Shown: positions 57,004 through 64,000 of the stretch, piece by piece | How the letters are laid out: each line of letters begins with the position of its first letter | How positions within the stretch are numbered: the stretch's first letter is position 1 | Source of the DNA: Streptomyces sp. DSM 110735 | Lineage (GTDB): Bacteria; Actinomycetota; Actinomycetes; Streptomycetales; Streptomycetaceae | Direction of reading: 5' to 3' | Assembly: GCF_016482685.1 (NCBI RefSeq) | Contig: NZ_JACYHF010000029.1 | Location: 1-64,000 of the forward strand | Length of the DNA stretch: 64,000 bases | Program-made: the position numbers and the translations under genes | Notes under the pieces: model-generated | What the model was told of the DNA's origin: nothing | Database searches by the model: none | The model's input: the letters and a program-made list of their open reading frames with translations, nothing else

Positions 57004-58328
57004 GACTGCTCCAGTCCCCGGTACCAGTCGGCGCCCTCGGGACGGGCCAGTCCGCTCGCGCCCGTGTCGGAGGGGCGGACGCAGAGGATCTGGTCCACGC
57101 CCATGCGCCGTTCCTCGAAGGCGAGCGCGCCGCCGACCAGGTAGAGCCGCCAGACGCGGGCGACCTCCTCGCCGACGAGGCGTACGACGTCGTCCCAGCG
57201 GCGCTCCAGGGTGCGGTGCCAGGCGGCCACGGTGCGCACGTAGTGCTCGCGCAGCGACTCCACCGAGCGCACCTCGAGTCCGGCGCCCTCCAGCAGCCCG
57301 ACGGTCTCACCGAGCGGCCGCATGTGCATGTCGGGGGCGATGTACGCCTCGATGAAGGCGCCGCCGCCCGGCGCGCGGTGACCTCGTGACATCTGCTGGA
57401 CCAGCACCCGGCCCTCCGGCACGGCCAGCCGGTGCAGCGCGGCGGCGAAGGCGGGGTACTCGGCGTCGCCGACGTGCTCCCCCATCTCCACGGTGGCGAC
57501 CGCGTCGAAGCCGGAGCCGGTGATGTCGCGGTAATCCTGGCACACCACCTCGACCAGGTCCCCGAGCCCCCGCTCGCGGACCTGTTCGCGGACGTGGGCG
57601 GCTTGTTCGCGGGCGAGGGTGACGGCGGTGACGCGGGCCTTGTGCCGCTCGGCGGCGTACAGCGTGAGGGAGCCCCAGCCGCAGCCGATGTCGAGCAGCC
57701 GGGCGCCGGGGCGCAGTCCGAGCTTGCGGCAGATCAGCTCCAGTTTGGCGCGCTGGGCGCGGACCGCCGCCGCGTCGGTGTCCTCGTCCTCGGCCGCCTC
57801 GCCGGTCCAGTAGCCGCAGGAGTAGGCCATGGTGTCGTCGAGGAGGAGGCGGTAGAAGTCGTTGGACAGGTCGTAGTGGTGGCTGATGGCGGCGCGGTCG
57901 CGGGATTTGGTGTGCAGCGCGCCACGCAGCCGGGCCTGGGAGGCGGGCGCGGGCGGCGGCGGTCCGACGGCGCCGAGCCGTACGGCCTCGACGGCGGCGC
58001 GGGCCCGGTCGGCGAGGGTGAGGCGCGGGGCGTGCGTGCCCCGGGTGCGGGCGGCGGACCATACGGCGCGCAGCCCCTCGGCGAGGTCGCCCTCGACGTC
58101 GATCTCGCCGGTGACGTACGCCTGGGCGAGACCGAGTTCGCCGGGCTGCCACAGCAGTCGGCGCAGGGCGCGCCGGGAGCGTACGACGACCACGGGGGCG
58201 CCGGGCGGTCCGGTCTCGCTGCCGTCCCAGGCGCGCAGCCGGACGGGCAGCCGGGTGCCGACGGCCTCCTCGGCGAGGTCCGCGATCCGTTGTGCGGCAC
58301 CGGACCGCTTCGGGGATGTGGTGCTCAT
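57000..58328 (-). CDS. Cyclopropane-fatty-acid-synthase-like methyltransferase (second copy)
   Basis: A 442-residue SAM-dependent methyltransferase. An N-terminal lipid-binding region (about 30-110, VVVRSRRALRRLLWQPGELG, AYVTGEIDVEGDL) is followed by the substrate loop SHHYDLSNDFYRLLLDDTMA (about 172-191) and SAM motif I LLDIGCGWGSLTLYA (about 228-242), then VTLAREQAAHV and VEMGEHVG. It transfers a methyl group from SAM to an unsaturated phospholipid acyl chain, giving a methylated or cyclopropane chain. The ATG overlaps the preceding methyltransferase stop (ATGA). It is related to, but clearly diverged from, its neighbour. Confidence 0.93.
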   Translation of the reverse strand: MSTTSPKRSGAAQRIADLAEEAVGTRLPVRLRAWDGSETGPPGAPVVVVRSRRALRRLLWQPGELGLAQAYVTGEIDVEGDLAEGLRAVWSAARTRGTHAPRLTLADRARAAVEAVRLGAVGPPPPAPASQARLRGALHTKSRDRAAISHHYDLSNDFYRLLLDDTMAYSCGYWTGEAAEDEDTDAAAVRAQRAKLELICRKLGLRPGARLLDIGCGWGSLTLYAAERHKARVTAVTLAREQAAHVREQVRERGLGDLVEVVCQDYRDITGSGFDAVATVEMGEHVGDAEYPAFAAALHRLAVPEGRVLVQQMSRGHRAPGGGAFIEAYIAPDMHMRPLGETVGLLEGAGLEVRSVESLREHYVRTVAAWHRTLERRWDDVVRLVGEEVARVWRLYLVGGALAFEERRMGVDQILCVRPSDTGASGLARPEGADWYRGLEQS

Positions 58329-59659
58329 GGGGCGGGGTTCTCCTTGGTGAGCAGGTACTGCTGGACGTCGAGGTAGCCGGAGCGGAAACCGGCCTCGGAG
58401 TAGGCGAGGTAGAAGGTCCACAGGCGCCGGAAGACCGCGTCGAAGCCGAGGGCGGCGACCTCGTCGGCGCGCTCGGTGAACCGCTCGCGCCACAGCCGCA
58501 GGGTCTCGGCGTAGTGCGCGCCGAAGGCGTCGCGGCGGGCGACGGCCAGCCCGGTGTGCTCGCGCACGGTCTGCTCGACGGCTTCCGTGGAGGGCAGCAG
58601 CCCGCCGGGGAAGACGTACTTCTGGATCCAGGTGTGGGTGTCCCGGCTGGCCAGCATCCGGTCGTGCGGCATGGTGATGGCCTGGAGGGCGGCCCGTCCG
58701 CCGGGGGCGAGGCGTGCCTCCAGGGTGCGGAAGTAGACGGGCCAGAACTCGGCGCCGACGGCCTCGATCATCTCGACACTGACGATGGCGTCGTAGGTGC
58801 CGTGCGCCTCGCGGTAGTCGCGCAGTTCGACGGTGACGCGGTCGGTGAGACCCGCCTCGCGCACGCGGCGCAGGGCGAGGTCGCGCTGTTCGCGGGAGAG
58901 GGTGAGGGAGGTGACGTGCGCGCCCCGGGCGGCGGCGCGCAGGGCGAGTTCGCCCCAGCCGGTGCCGATTTCCAGCAGCCGGGTGCCCTCGCCGACGGCG
59001 GCGAGGTCGAGCAGGCGGTCGATCTTGCGGTGCTGGGCGGCGGCGAGCAGGGACCACTCGGCGGGGAAGCCGCGGAAGACGGCGGCGGAGTAGCTGAGGG
59101 TGTCGTCCAGGAAGAGGGCGAAGAGGTCGTTGGACAGGTCGTAGTGGTGGCTGATGTTGTCGCGGGCGCCGTCGGCGGTGTTGCGGCGGGCGGCCGGCTG
59201 CCCGGGCGCCCACAGTCCGCGCAGGCGCTGCAGCGGGGCCGGGACCAGCTCGGCGGCGTGGGCGGCGAGCACGGTGAGGGCGCTCACCAGGTCGGGGGCG
59301 TCCCACTCCCCCGCCATGTACGACTCGCCGAAGCCGATGAGTCCGCCGGTGCCGACGCGGGCGTGGAAGGCGTCGGGGTCGCGGATCTCGATGAGCGGTC
59401 CGCCCAGACCGAGGGTCTCGCCCCCGGCGAGCCGGACGCGCAGCGGCAGTCGGCGCAGCGCGTGGCGTACGACGGCGGCGGCGACGGACCGCACCGGCCA
59501 GGAGGCGCGGGGCACGGCGGCCACGTCCGGCCAGCGGGCGGGGTCCACGACCCCGGCGTCCCGGGCACGGCTGTCCCGCGCACGGCCGTCCAGGGCACGG
59601 CTGTCCCGGGCGCGCGGGACGCGGGCGCGCGTGTCGGGGCGGTGGTCGGCTGTGGTCAT
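58325..59659 (-). CDS. ufaA: Cyclopropane-fatty-acid-synthase-like methyltransferase (UfaA1-like)
   Basis: A 444-residue SAM-dependent methyltransferase. The first 40 residues are Arg/Asp repeats (DSRALDGRARDSRARD) and probably disordered. The lipid-binding part includes GGLIGFGESYMAGEWDAPDL. The acyl-loop SHHYDLSNDLFALFLDDTLS is about 172-191, and SAM motif I is LLEIGTGWGELALRAA. Later come YDAIVSVEMIEAVGAEFWPV and the family histidine/tyrosine region SRDTHTWIQKYVFPGG. It overlaps DUF1365 (ATGA) and the second methyltransferase. The order FAD oxidoreductase-DUF1365-UfaA matches the mycobacterial operon. Confidence 0.92.
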   Translation of the reverse strand: MTTADHRPDTRARVPRARDSRALDGRARDSRARDAGVVDPARWPDVAAVPRASWPVRSVAAAVVRHALRRLPLRVRLAGGETLGLGGPLIEIRDPDAFHARVGTGGLIGFGESYMAGEWDAPDLVSALTVLAAHAAELVPAPLQRLRGLWAPGQPAARRNTADGARDNISHHYDLSNDLFALFLDDTLSYSAAVFRGFPAEWSLLAAAQHRKIDRLLDLAAVGEGTRLLEIGTGWGELALRAAARGAHVTSLTLSREQRDLALRRVREAGLTDRVTVELRDYREAHGTYDAIVSVEMIEAVGAEFWPVYFRTLEARLAPGGRAALQAITMPHDRMLASRDTHTWIQKYVFPGGLLPSTEAVEQTVREHTGLAVARRDAFGAHYAETLRLWRERFTERADEVAALGFDAVFRRLWTFYLAYSEAGFRSGYLDVQQYLLTKENPAP

Positions 59660-60396
59660 GTGGGGATCTCCGGGTGGTGGTGGCTGCCGGGGCGGGGCCG
59701 TACGGGCAGACCGCGCAGGAACAGGCGGATGCCGTGGAAGCGGATGGCGGCCGAGACCGCGAGGGTGGACCAGGGGTGGCGCAGGGACAGGCGCAGCAGC
59801 GCGGCCGGGGTGGCGGCGCGGCGGGTGCCGTGCACCGTGGCGGTGAAGGGCGGGGCGCCGGGGCGGTCGAGGCGCAGGGACAGATGGAGGCGTTCGCCGG
59901 GCAGCGGCAGCCGCATCTCGTAGCGGCCGTCCACCGGGAAGAACGGCGAGACGTAGAACTCCTTGTCCGTGGCGGCGACTTGATCCGGTCCGGGGTGCAA
60001 CAGATAGGCGTGGCGCCCGCCGTAGGTGTTGTGGACCTCCGCGACCACACAGCGCGGGGTGCCGTCGGCACCGTGACACCAGTACAGGGTCAGCGGGTTG
60101 AAGACGTACCCGAGGACGCGGGCGTGGGTGAGCATCACGACCGGGCCGCCCTCCAGGTCGATGCCGTGCCCGGCGAGGAACCGGTCGAGCGCGGCGCGGA
60201 TGCTCGGGGCGTCGCCGGTGAAGTGGTCGCGGGCCCGGAAGCGCGCCAACGGCCGGGTGAGCCACGGGAGTCGGGGCAGCCGATCGGGGTCGACCAGCCA
60301 GAGGTACGTGCGGTGGCGCAGGGCGTAGCGGAAGGGCGCCCTGCGCACATGGTGGATCGTGCAGGGGTACAGCGCGGGTACGGCGGGCGGGGTCAC
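59656..60396 (-). CDS. DUF1365 family protein
   Basis: A 246-residue cytoplasmic protein (ALYPCTIHHVRRAPFRYALR, WLVDPDRLPRLPWL, LTHARVLGYVFNPLTLYWCH, and KEFYVSPFFPVDGRYEMRL). The motif GYVFNPLTLYW followed by EVHNTYGGRHAYLL is the family hallmark. It is nearly always found with an NAD(P)/FAD oxidoreductase and a CFA-type methyltransferase, as here; its biochemical role is not established. The GTG at 60396 overlaps the oxidoreductase stop. Confidence 0.93.
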   Translation of the reverse strand: MTPPAVPALYPCTIHHVRRAPFRYALRHRTYLWLVDPDRLPRLPWLTRPLARFRARDHFTGDAPSIRAALDRFLAGHGIDLEGGPVVMLTHARVLGYVFNPLTLYWCHGADGTPRCVVAEVHNTYGGRHAYLLHPGPDQVAATDKEFYVSPFFPVDGRYEMRLPLPGERLHLSLRLDRPGAPPFTATVHGTRRAATPAALLRLSLRHPWSTLAVSAAIRFHGIRLFLRGLPVRPRPGSHHHPEIPT

Positions 60397-61658
60397 CAGC
60401 GCACCCCCAGCCTGGCCGCCGCCTCCACCCCGCTGCGGCAGCCGTCCTCGTGGAACCCCCAGCCGTGGTAGGCGCCCGCGAACGCCGTGACGCCGGTGGC
60501 GAGTTCGGGAAGGCGCTGCTGGGCGGCGACCGACTCCGGCGTGTACACCGGGTGTTCGTACGTCATCCGGGCCAGCACCCGCTCCGGAGCCACCCGGTCC
60601 TCGCCGCCGAGCGTGACGATGTGGGGCTCGGTCGTGTCCAGGCGCTGGAGGCGGTTCATGTCGTAGCTGACCCGCACCCGGTCGGCGCCCGCGTCGCAGG
60701 CGGGCATCAGGTAGTTCCAGGAGGCACGGGCGCCCGGCGTACGGGGCAGCAGCGCGGTGTCGGTGTGCAGCAGGGTGGGGTTGCGGGAGTAGCGGAAGGC
60801 GCCGAGCAGCTCCTTCTCGCGCGGGGTGGCGTCGCCGAGGAGGCGCAGTGCCTGGTCGGGGTGGACGGCGACGACCACGTGGTCGTACGCGGTCGTGCCG
60901 CCGTCCTCGGTGATCACCTCGGCGCCGTCCGCGTGCCGCAGCACGGTGCGTACCGGGGTGGCGGTGCGGACCTCGTGCAGCCCGGCAGCGACCCGGTCGA
61001 CGTAGGTGCGGGAGCCGCCGGTGACGGTGCGCCACACCGGGGAGCCGGTCACGGAGAGCATCCCGTGGTGGTCGAGGAACCTGAACAGATAGGCGGCCGG
61101 GTAGCGTTGGGCGGTCGCCGCGTCGCAGGACCAGACGGCGGAGACCAGCGGGGTCATGAAGTGGGCGCGGAAATAGGGGGAGAAGCCCGAGCGGTCCAGG
61201 AACTCCCCCAGGGTGAGCGCGGGTTCGCCTGCTCCGTCGTGGGCGAGGAGGCGGCGGGCCGCCCGGTGGAAGGTAGGGATCTCCGCGAGCATCCGCAGAT
61301 ACGGGCCGCGCAGCGCGTTGGACGGCTGGGCGAACAGTCCGCGCGCACCCCGCGCCCCGGCGTACTCCAGACCGCAGCCCTCGCACCGCACCGACATGCT
61401 CATCTCCGACTCCTGCGTGGCGACGCCGAGTTCGCGGAAGAGGCGGAGCAGGTGGGGGTAGGTGCGCCGGTTGTGCACGATGAACCCGGAGTCCACCCGC
61501 AGCGCAGGACCCCCGCCTGGCCGGGCGAGGTCATGGGTGTGCGCGTGACCGCCGAGGCGGGCGTCGGCCTCGTACAGGGTCACGCGGTGCGAGCGGGCCA
61601 GGACGTGGGCGGCGGTCAGTCCGGCGACGCCGCTGCCGACGACGGCGGTGTGACGCAT
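60393..61658 (-). CDS. FAD-dependent oxidoreductase (amine-oxidase fold), first gene of lipid operon
   Basis: A 421-residue flavoprotein. Residues 4-20 hold the dinucleotide motif VVGSGVAGLTAAHVLA, followed by EADARLGGHAHT (second FAD contact). FIVHNRRTYPHLLRLFRELG and the C-terminal FAGAYHGWGFHEDGCRSG (about 396-413) complete the family pattern. It probably reduces or oxidises an intermediate in methylated fatty acid synthesis with the downstream methyltransferases. ATG 61658 is chosen because the Rossmann strand starts three residues later; the frame is open further upstream through a low-complexity leader. The gene leads five overlapping genes. Confidence 0.92.
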   Translation of the reverse strand: MRHTAVVGSGVAGLTAAHVLARSHRVTLYEADARLGGHAHTHDLARPGGGPALRVDSGFIVHNRRTYPHLLRLFRELGVATQESEMSMSVRCEGCGLEYAGARGARGLFAQPSNALRGPYLRMLAEIPTFHRAARRLLAHDGAGEPALTLGEFLDRSGFSPYFRAHFMTPLVSAVWSCDAATAQRYPAAYLFRFLDHHGMLSVTGSPVWRTVTGGSRTYVDRVAAGLHEVRTATPVRTVLRHADGAEVITEDGGTTAYDHVVVAVHPDQALRLLGDATPREKELLGAFRYSRNPTLLHTDTALLPRTPGARASWNYLMPACDAGADRVRVSYDMNRLQRLDTTEPHIVTLGGEDRVAPERVLARMTYEHPVYTPESVAAQQRLPELATGVTAFAGAYHGWGFHEDGCRSGVEAAARLGVRW

Positions 61659-62092
61659 GGATCGGTCCTCTCGAAGGGCGACGGAAAGAAAAAAGGGGGG
61701 AGGGCGCCGAAGACTCAGCCCGAGGAGCCCGACGAGCCCGGCAAGCCGGAAGAAGAGGAGCCCGGCAAGTCCGCAAAGGAAGAGAAGGACGAGCGCGACC
61801 CCGGCGCGCCGCTCTCGCACCGGAGCCGCCCCGAGGGCCGCTGTCGCGGGGGCGGTACGGCGACACCGCCGGACCGCCGGACCGGAGCCGCACCCCGGTC
61901 CCGCGCCACGCGTTCCACGACGGCCGGACGCGTCGGCCGACGGACGCCCGTCGCCGCGCGTGCGGTCCCCGTCGGCGCGGCACACTCCGCGACCGGCCCG
62001 CCCCGCAGGTGCGGACCTCGCGGCCCTCGCTCGTCCTTCTCCTCATCCCTCACACCGGGAATCCGGTCCCGACGGCCCGGCGGATTGGTCAA

Positions 62093-62108
62093 TCACCCGA
62101 TCAGGTGA
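62093..62108. promoter_or_regulatory. Near-perfect 16-bp palindrome upstream of the lipid operon
   Basis: TCACCCGATCAGGTGA matches its complement at 14 of 16 positions. It lies in the divergent region between the lipid operon and the small leaderless gene. The regulator is unknown; it does not resemble an ECF promoter. Confidence 0.5.
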
Positions 62109-62212
62109 AAGAAAGATCCCGGACCCATCCCCGGGGCGGTCGGCTACGGATACACCGGTCGACTCCCCGGGAATCCCGCGTCGCCCGGGGCGCGGACCGC
62201 CCGCCCCCGGCT

Positions 62213-62218
62213 TACGAT
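62213..62218 (+). promoter_or_regulatory. -10 hexamer of a leaderless promoter
   Basis: TACGAT fits the TANNNT actinobacterial -10 and ends 6 nt before GTG 62225, with no ribosome binding site between. Confidence 0.55.
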
Positions 62219-62224
62219 CCCCTC

Positions 62225-62467
62225 GTGGCAGACATCCCCGACAGCCTGATCGCGCTGGAGCGTTCCGCCGAGATCGAGCGGGCGAGGCTGGCCGGTCTCA
62301 CCGGTGCCGAGTACGACGCGCAGCGGCAGCGCTGGCGCGCGGTCTACGACGCCGTACAGGACGCGATCGCCTCGTACGCGACGGCGACGGGCGAGGACCG
62401 GGAGCGCCTGGAGGAGGCGGTCAGGGCTGCGGTGCGGTGCAGCCAGGAGGACCCCGCCGTGGAGTAG
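62225..62467 (+). CDS. Small conserved helical protein
   Basis: An 80-residue, largely helical and charged protein (PDSLIALERSAEIERARLAG, EYDAQRQRWRAVYDAVQDAI). It looks like the short streptomycete hypothetical proteins of unknown role with a predicted helical hairpin. GTG 62225 follows TACGAT by 6 nt and lacks a ribosome binding site, consistent with a leaderless mRNA; longer in-frame starts would cross that promoter. Confidence 0.72.
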   Translation: MADIPDSLIALERSAEIERARLAGLTGAEYDAQRQRWRAVYDAVQDAIASYATATGEDRERLEEAVRAAVRCSQEDPAVE

Positions 62468-62508
62468 CCGCGCGTGCGGCGGTCCGCGTCCCGGGCCACG
62501 CTGGGGGC

Positions 62509-62727
62509 ATGGCCGCCACGCCCCCCGTAGTCGTGTACCCGCCCGCCGAGGACGGGGGACGCCGGGTGCGCGTCGGCGACCGGTTCGTGGGGATGGCGTA
62601 CACGCTGCTGGACGTCGCCGAGTTCCTGCGCCGCGCGGGCATGGAGGACGTCGAGGCGTCCGACGTCGAGACCGGTCCGTGGGTCGAGTGGCGGGGCGGC
62701 GGTCCGGAGACGTGGGGGCGGGACTGA
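62509..62727 (+). CDS. Small conserved protein of unknown function
   Basis: A 72-residue protein (TPPVVVYPPAEDGGRRVRVG, AYTLLDVAEFLRRAGMEDVE, ending WVEWRGGGPETW). Similar short proteins with the VxYPP and LLDVxEFLRRAG patterns are common in streptomycetes; the function is unknown. ATG 62509 has GGGGG just upstream. It follows the previous small gene by 41 bp. Confidence 0.72.
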   Translation: MAATPPVVVYPPAEDGGRRVRVGDRFVGMAYTLLDVAEFLRRAGMEDVEASDVETGPWVEWRGGGPETWGRD

Positions 62728-62887
62728 GCACGGACGCACTCCCGCGCACCACCGGACCTTCTGAACTCCCGCCTCCCACCGCGCACATGCTCCGGTGGCC
62801 GGGGTAACCGTGCGGTGGGAGCATGAGGCGGAAGCGCCCGGGAGGCCGCTCGACATGTCCGCCCGCCCGCGACGAGGAGCGACTGCC

Positions 62888-63748
62888 ATGCCAAAGCTGG
62901 TCGAGGACGCCATCAACGAGATCGGGAACATGCAGGCTCTCGACGGTCCGGCGGGCAAGGCCGCCGGGCTGGTGGGGCGCGCGACGCGCAGCGCCCCGGT
63001 CAAGGACGCGCTGTCCGGCACCTGGTTCGGACACGCGCTGCACCCCATGCTCACCGACCTGCCCATCGGCGCGTGGAGCATGGCCACCGTGCTGGACCTG
63101 ACGACCGGAAAGTCCGGCACCGCCGCCGCGCAGCGGCTCGTCGGCTTCGGGCTGCTCGCGACGGTGCCCGCCGCGGCGACCGGCGCGTCCGACTGGGCCG
63201 ACACCTACGGTCCGCCGCAGCGGGTCGGACTGGTGCACGCGGTGGGCAACTCCGCCGCGAGCGTGGTGCAGGCGAGTTCCTGGCTGGCGCGCCGCGCGGG
63301 CCACCACCGCGCGGGAGCCGCGTTGAGTCTGCTGGGCCTGGGCATCGCGGCCGGAGCCGCCTACCTCGGCGGACATCTGTCGTTCGTCGACGGTGTCGGC
63401 GTCAGCCACACCGCGTTCCAGGAGCCCGCCTCGGACTGGACCGAGGTCGTGGCGCTGGCCGAGCTCAGCGAGAACAAGCTCGTGCGGTGCGAGGCGGACG
63501 GCGTTCCGGTCGTCGTCGTACGGCACGACGGCAAGGTGTACGCGCTGTCGGACACCTGCACCCACGCGGGCGGTCCCCTGCACGAGGGCAAGGTCACCAC
63601 CGACGGGTGTGTGCAGTGCCCGTGGCACGGCAGCGAGTTCCGCCTGGACGACGGCGAGGCGGTCCGGGGTCCGGCGTCCGTGCACGAGCCGGACTGGGAG
63701 GTCAAGGTCGTCAGCGGCCGCGTCCACGTGCGGCCCGTACAGGTCTGA
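62888..63748 (+). CDS. DUF2231-Rieske [2Fe-2S] fusion protein
   Basis: A 286-residue protein. The N-terminal DUF2231 membrane domain (about 45-165) has four hydrophobic helices (HALHPMLTDLPIGAWSMATV, AQRLVGFGLLATVPAAATGA, GAALSLLGLGIAAGAAYLGG). The C-terminal Rieske domain (about 185-280) has the cluster ligands Cys224-x-His226 (CTHAGGPLH) and Cys244-x2-His247 (CPWHGSEF). It is likely a membrane-bound electron carrier. ATG 62888 has GAGGAG 7 nt upstream; the predicted protein begins MPKLVEDAINEIGNM, a helical amphipathic stretch. Redox partners are not visible in the window. Confidence 0.92.
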   Translation: MPKLVEDAINEIGNMQALDGPAGKAAGLVGRATRSAPVKDALSGTWFGHALHPMLTDLPIGAWSMATVLDLTTGKSGTAAAQRLVGFGLLATVPAAATGASDWADTYGPPQRVGLVHAVGNSAASVVQASSWLARRAGHHRAGAALSLLGLGIAAGAAYLGGHLSFVDGVGVSHTAFQEPASDWTEVVALAELSENKLVRCEADGVPVVVVRHDGKVYALSDTCTHAGGPLHEGKVTTDGCVQCPWHGSEFRLDDGEAVRGPASVHEPDWEVKVVSGRVHVRPVQV

Positions 63749-63757
63749 CGGCCCGGG

Positions 63758-64000
63758 TTGCCCGGCAAGCGGCGGTCTGGAACCCGGCGCGAGGACGGCG
63801 AGCGGAAGCGCGTCTGCACGGTGGGCCACTCCACCCGTGACTTCGACGACGTGGTGGCGATGCTCCGCGAGAACGGCATCACCCATCTCGTGGACGTGCG
63901 CTCCTTCCCGTCCTCGCGCAAGTTCCCGCAGTGGAACCAGGAGGCCATCGCCGAGGCGCTGCCGGACGACATCGAGTACCGCTGGATCCCCAAGCTGGGC
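63758..64000 (+). CDS. DUF488 family protein (cut by window edge)
   Basis: The frame opens after the Rieske gene stop and reads KRVCTVGHSTRDFDDVVAML, ITHLVDVRSFPSSRKFPQWN and EYRWIPKLG up to the edge. The sequence TVGHSTR followed by VDVRSFPSS is the DUF488 hallmark. The only start codon in frame upstream of the domain is TTG 63758, which has no good ribosome binding site, so the true start is uncertain. The family is of unknown function and is often linked with redox or stress genes. Confidence 0.75.
   Translation, partial: MPGKRRSGTRREDGERKRVCTVGHSTRDFDDVVAMLRENGITHLVDVRSFPSSRKFPQWNQEAIAEALPDDIEYRWIPKLG

Larger units (their letters stand above)
61659..62224. other. Long leader/intergenic region with low-complexity tract
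   Basis: No convincing gene. From about 61675 to 61800 the plus strand is purine-rich with imperfect repeats of GAGGAGCCCGGCAAG. On the minus strand, in frame with the oxidoreductase, this tract would encode a leucine-rich hydrophobic stretch (LVLLFLCGLAGLLFF), which I regard as incidental. The divergent promoters must lie between about 61900 and 62220. Confidence 0.5.

Noticed and set aside
61675..61985. N-terminal hydrophobic extension of the FAD oxidoreductase
   Set aside because: The upstream frame is open and leucine-rich, but the Rossmann motif starts three residues after ATG 61658 and related proteins begin there; the hydrophobic stretch is encoded by a purine/pyrimidine repeat tract.

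Overview
The window reads as chromosomal DNA of a Streptomyces or a very close relative. It has very high GC with almost all third codon positions G or C, frequent GTG and TTG starts, several start codons placed 6-7 nt after a -10-like hexamer as in leaderless mRNAs, and typical streptomycete families (Gls24/DUF6286 cluster, SigK/RskA, CBM13- and CBM35-bearing secreted hydrolases, LacI-controlled sugar transporters). I see no rRNA, tRNA, CRISPR array, insertion sequence, phage genes or replication origin.

Layout. 1-5 kb: the tail of an unidentified protein, a FAD monooxygenase divergent from a MarR regulator with two matching operators, and an ECF sigma/XRE cluster. 5-8 kb: two secreted beta-1,3-glucanases (GH64, and GH16 with CBM13). 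8-12.8 kb: an Lrp regulator divergent from a rhodanese protein, a MerR gene next to decayed gene fragments, an amidohydrolase, a double VOC protein and a SUKH protein. 12.9-18.3 kb: an FtsX-type ABC exporter divergent from a NarL-type two-component system. 18.3-22.7 kb: an MFS exporter with an ArsR-like regulator, a membrane-anchored beta-helix-like protein and a TIGR01777-type epimerase. 23-27.4 kb: a sugar ABC importer with its LacI regulator. 27.5-28.1 kb: a small heat-shock protein under a HAIR-like site.

28-47 kb is the most distinctive region. GH31 (with two inserted CBM35-like modules), a GH76-type protein, a YtfQRT-YjfF-like importer (one binding protein, one double ATPase, two permeases), a LacI regulator, a PA14-GH2 enzyme and a GH127 enzyme with a ricin-type tail are gathered here. 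Four of the promoter regions carry the same 15-bp LacI-type box, three of them 62-63 nt before the start codon. I infer one regulon for import and hydrolysis of a furanose-containing glycan. Fungal galactomannan is a reasonable candidate, given the beta-1,3-glucanases and GH76 in the same window, but the substrate is not proven.

47-54.5 kb: a CPA2 antiporter behind two families of 23-bp repeats, a second two-component system, and a five-gene overlapping Gls24/DUF2273/DUF6286/YihY envelope operon. 54.7-61.7 kb: a SigK-like ECF sigma factor with its zinc anti-sigma factor, facing a five-gene lipid operon (FAD oxidoreductase, DUF1365, two cyclopropane-fatty-acid-synthase-like methyltransferases, DUF1295). 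This is the same gene set as the mycobacterial sigK-rskA-ufaA1 locus, with one extra methyltransferase. 62-64 kb: two small conserved proteins, a DUF2231-Rieske protein and a DUF488 gene cut by the window edge.
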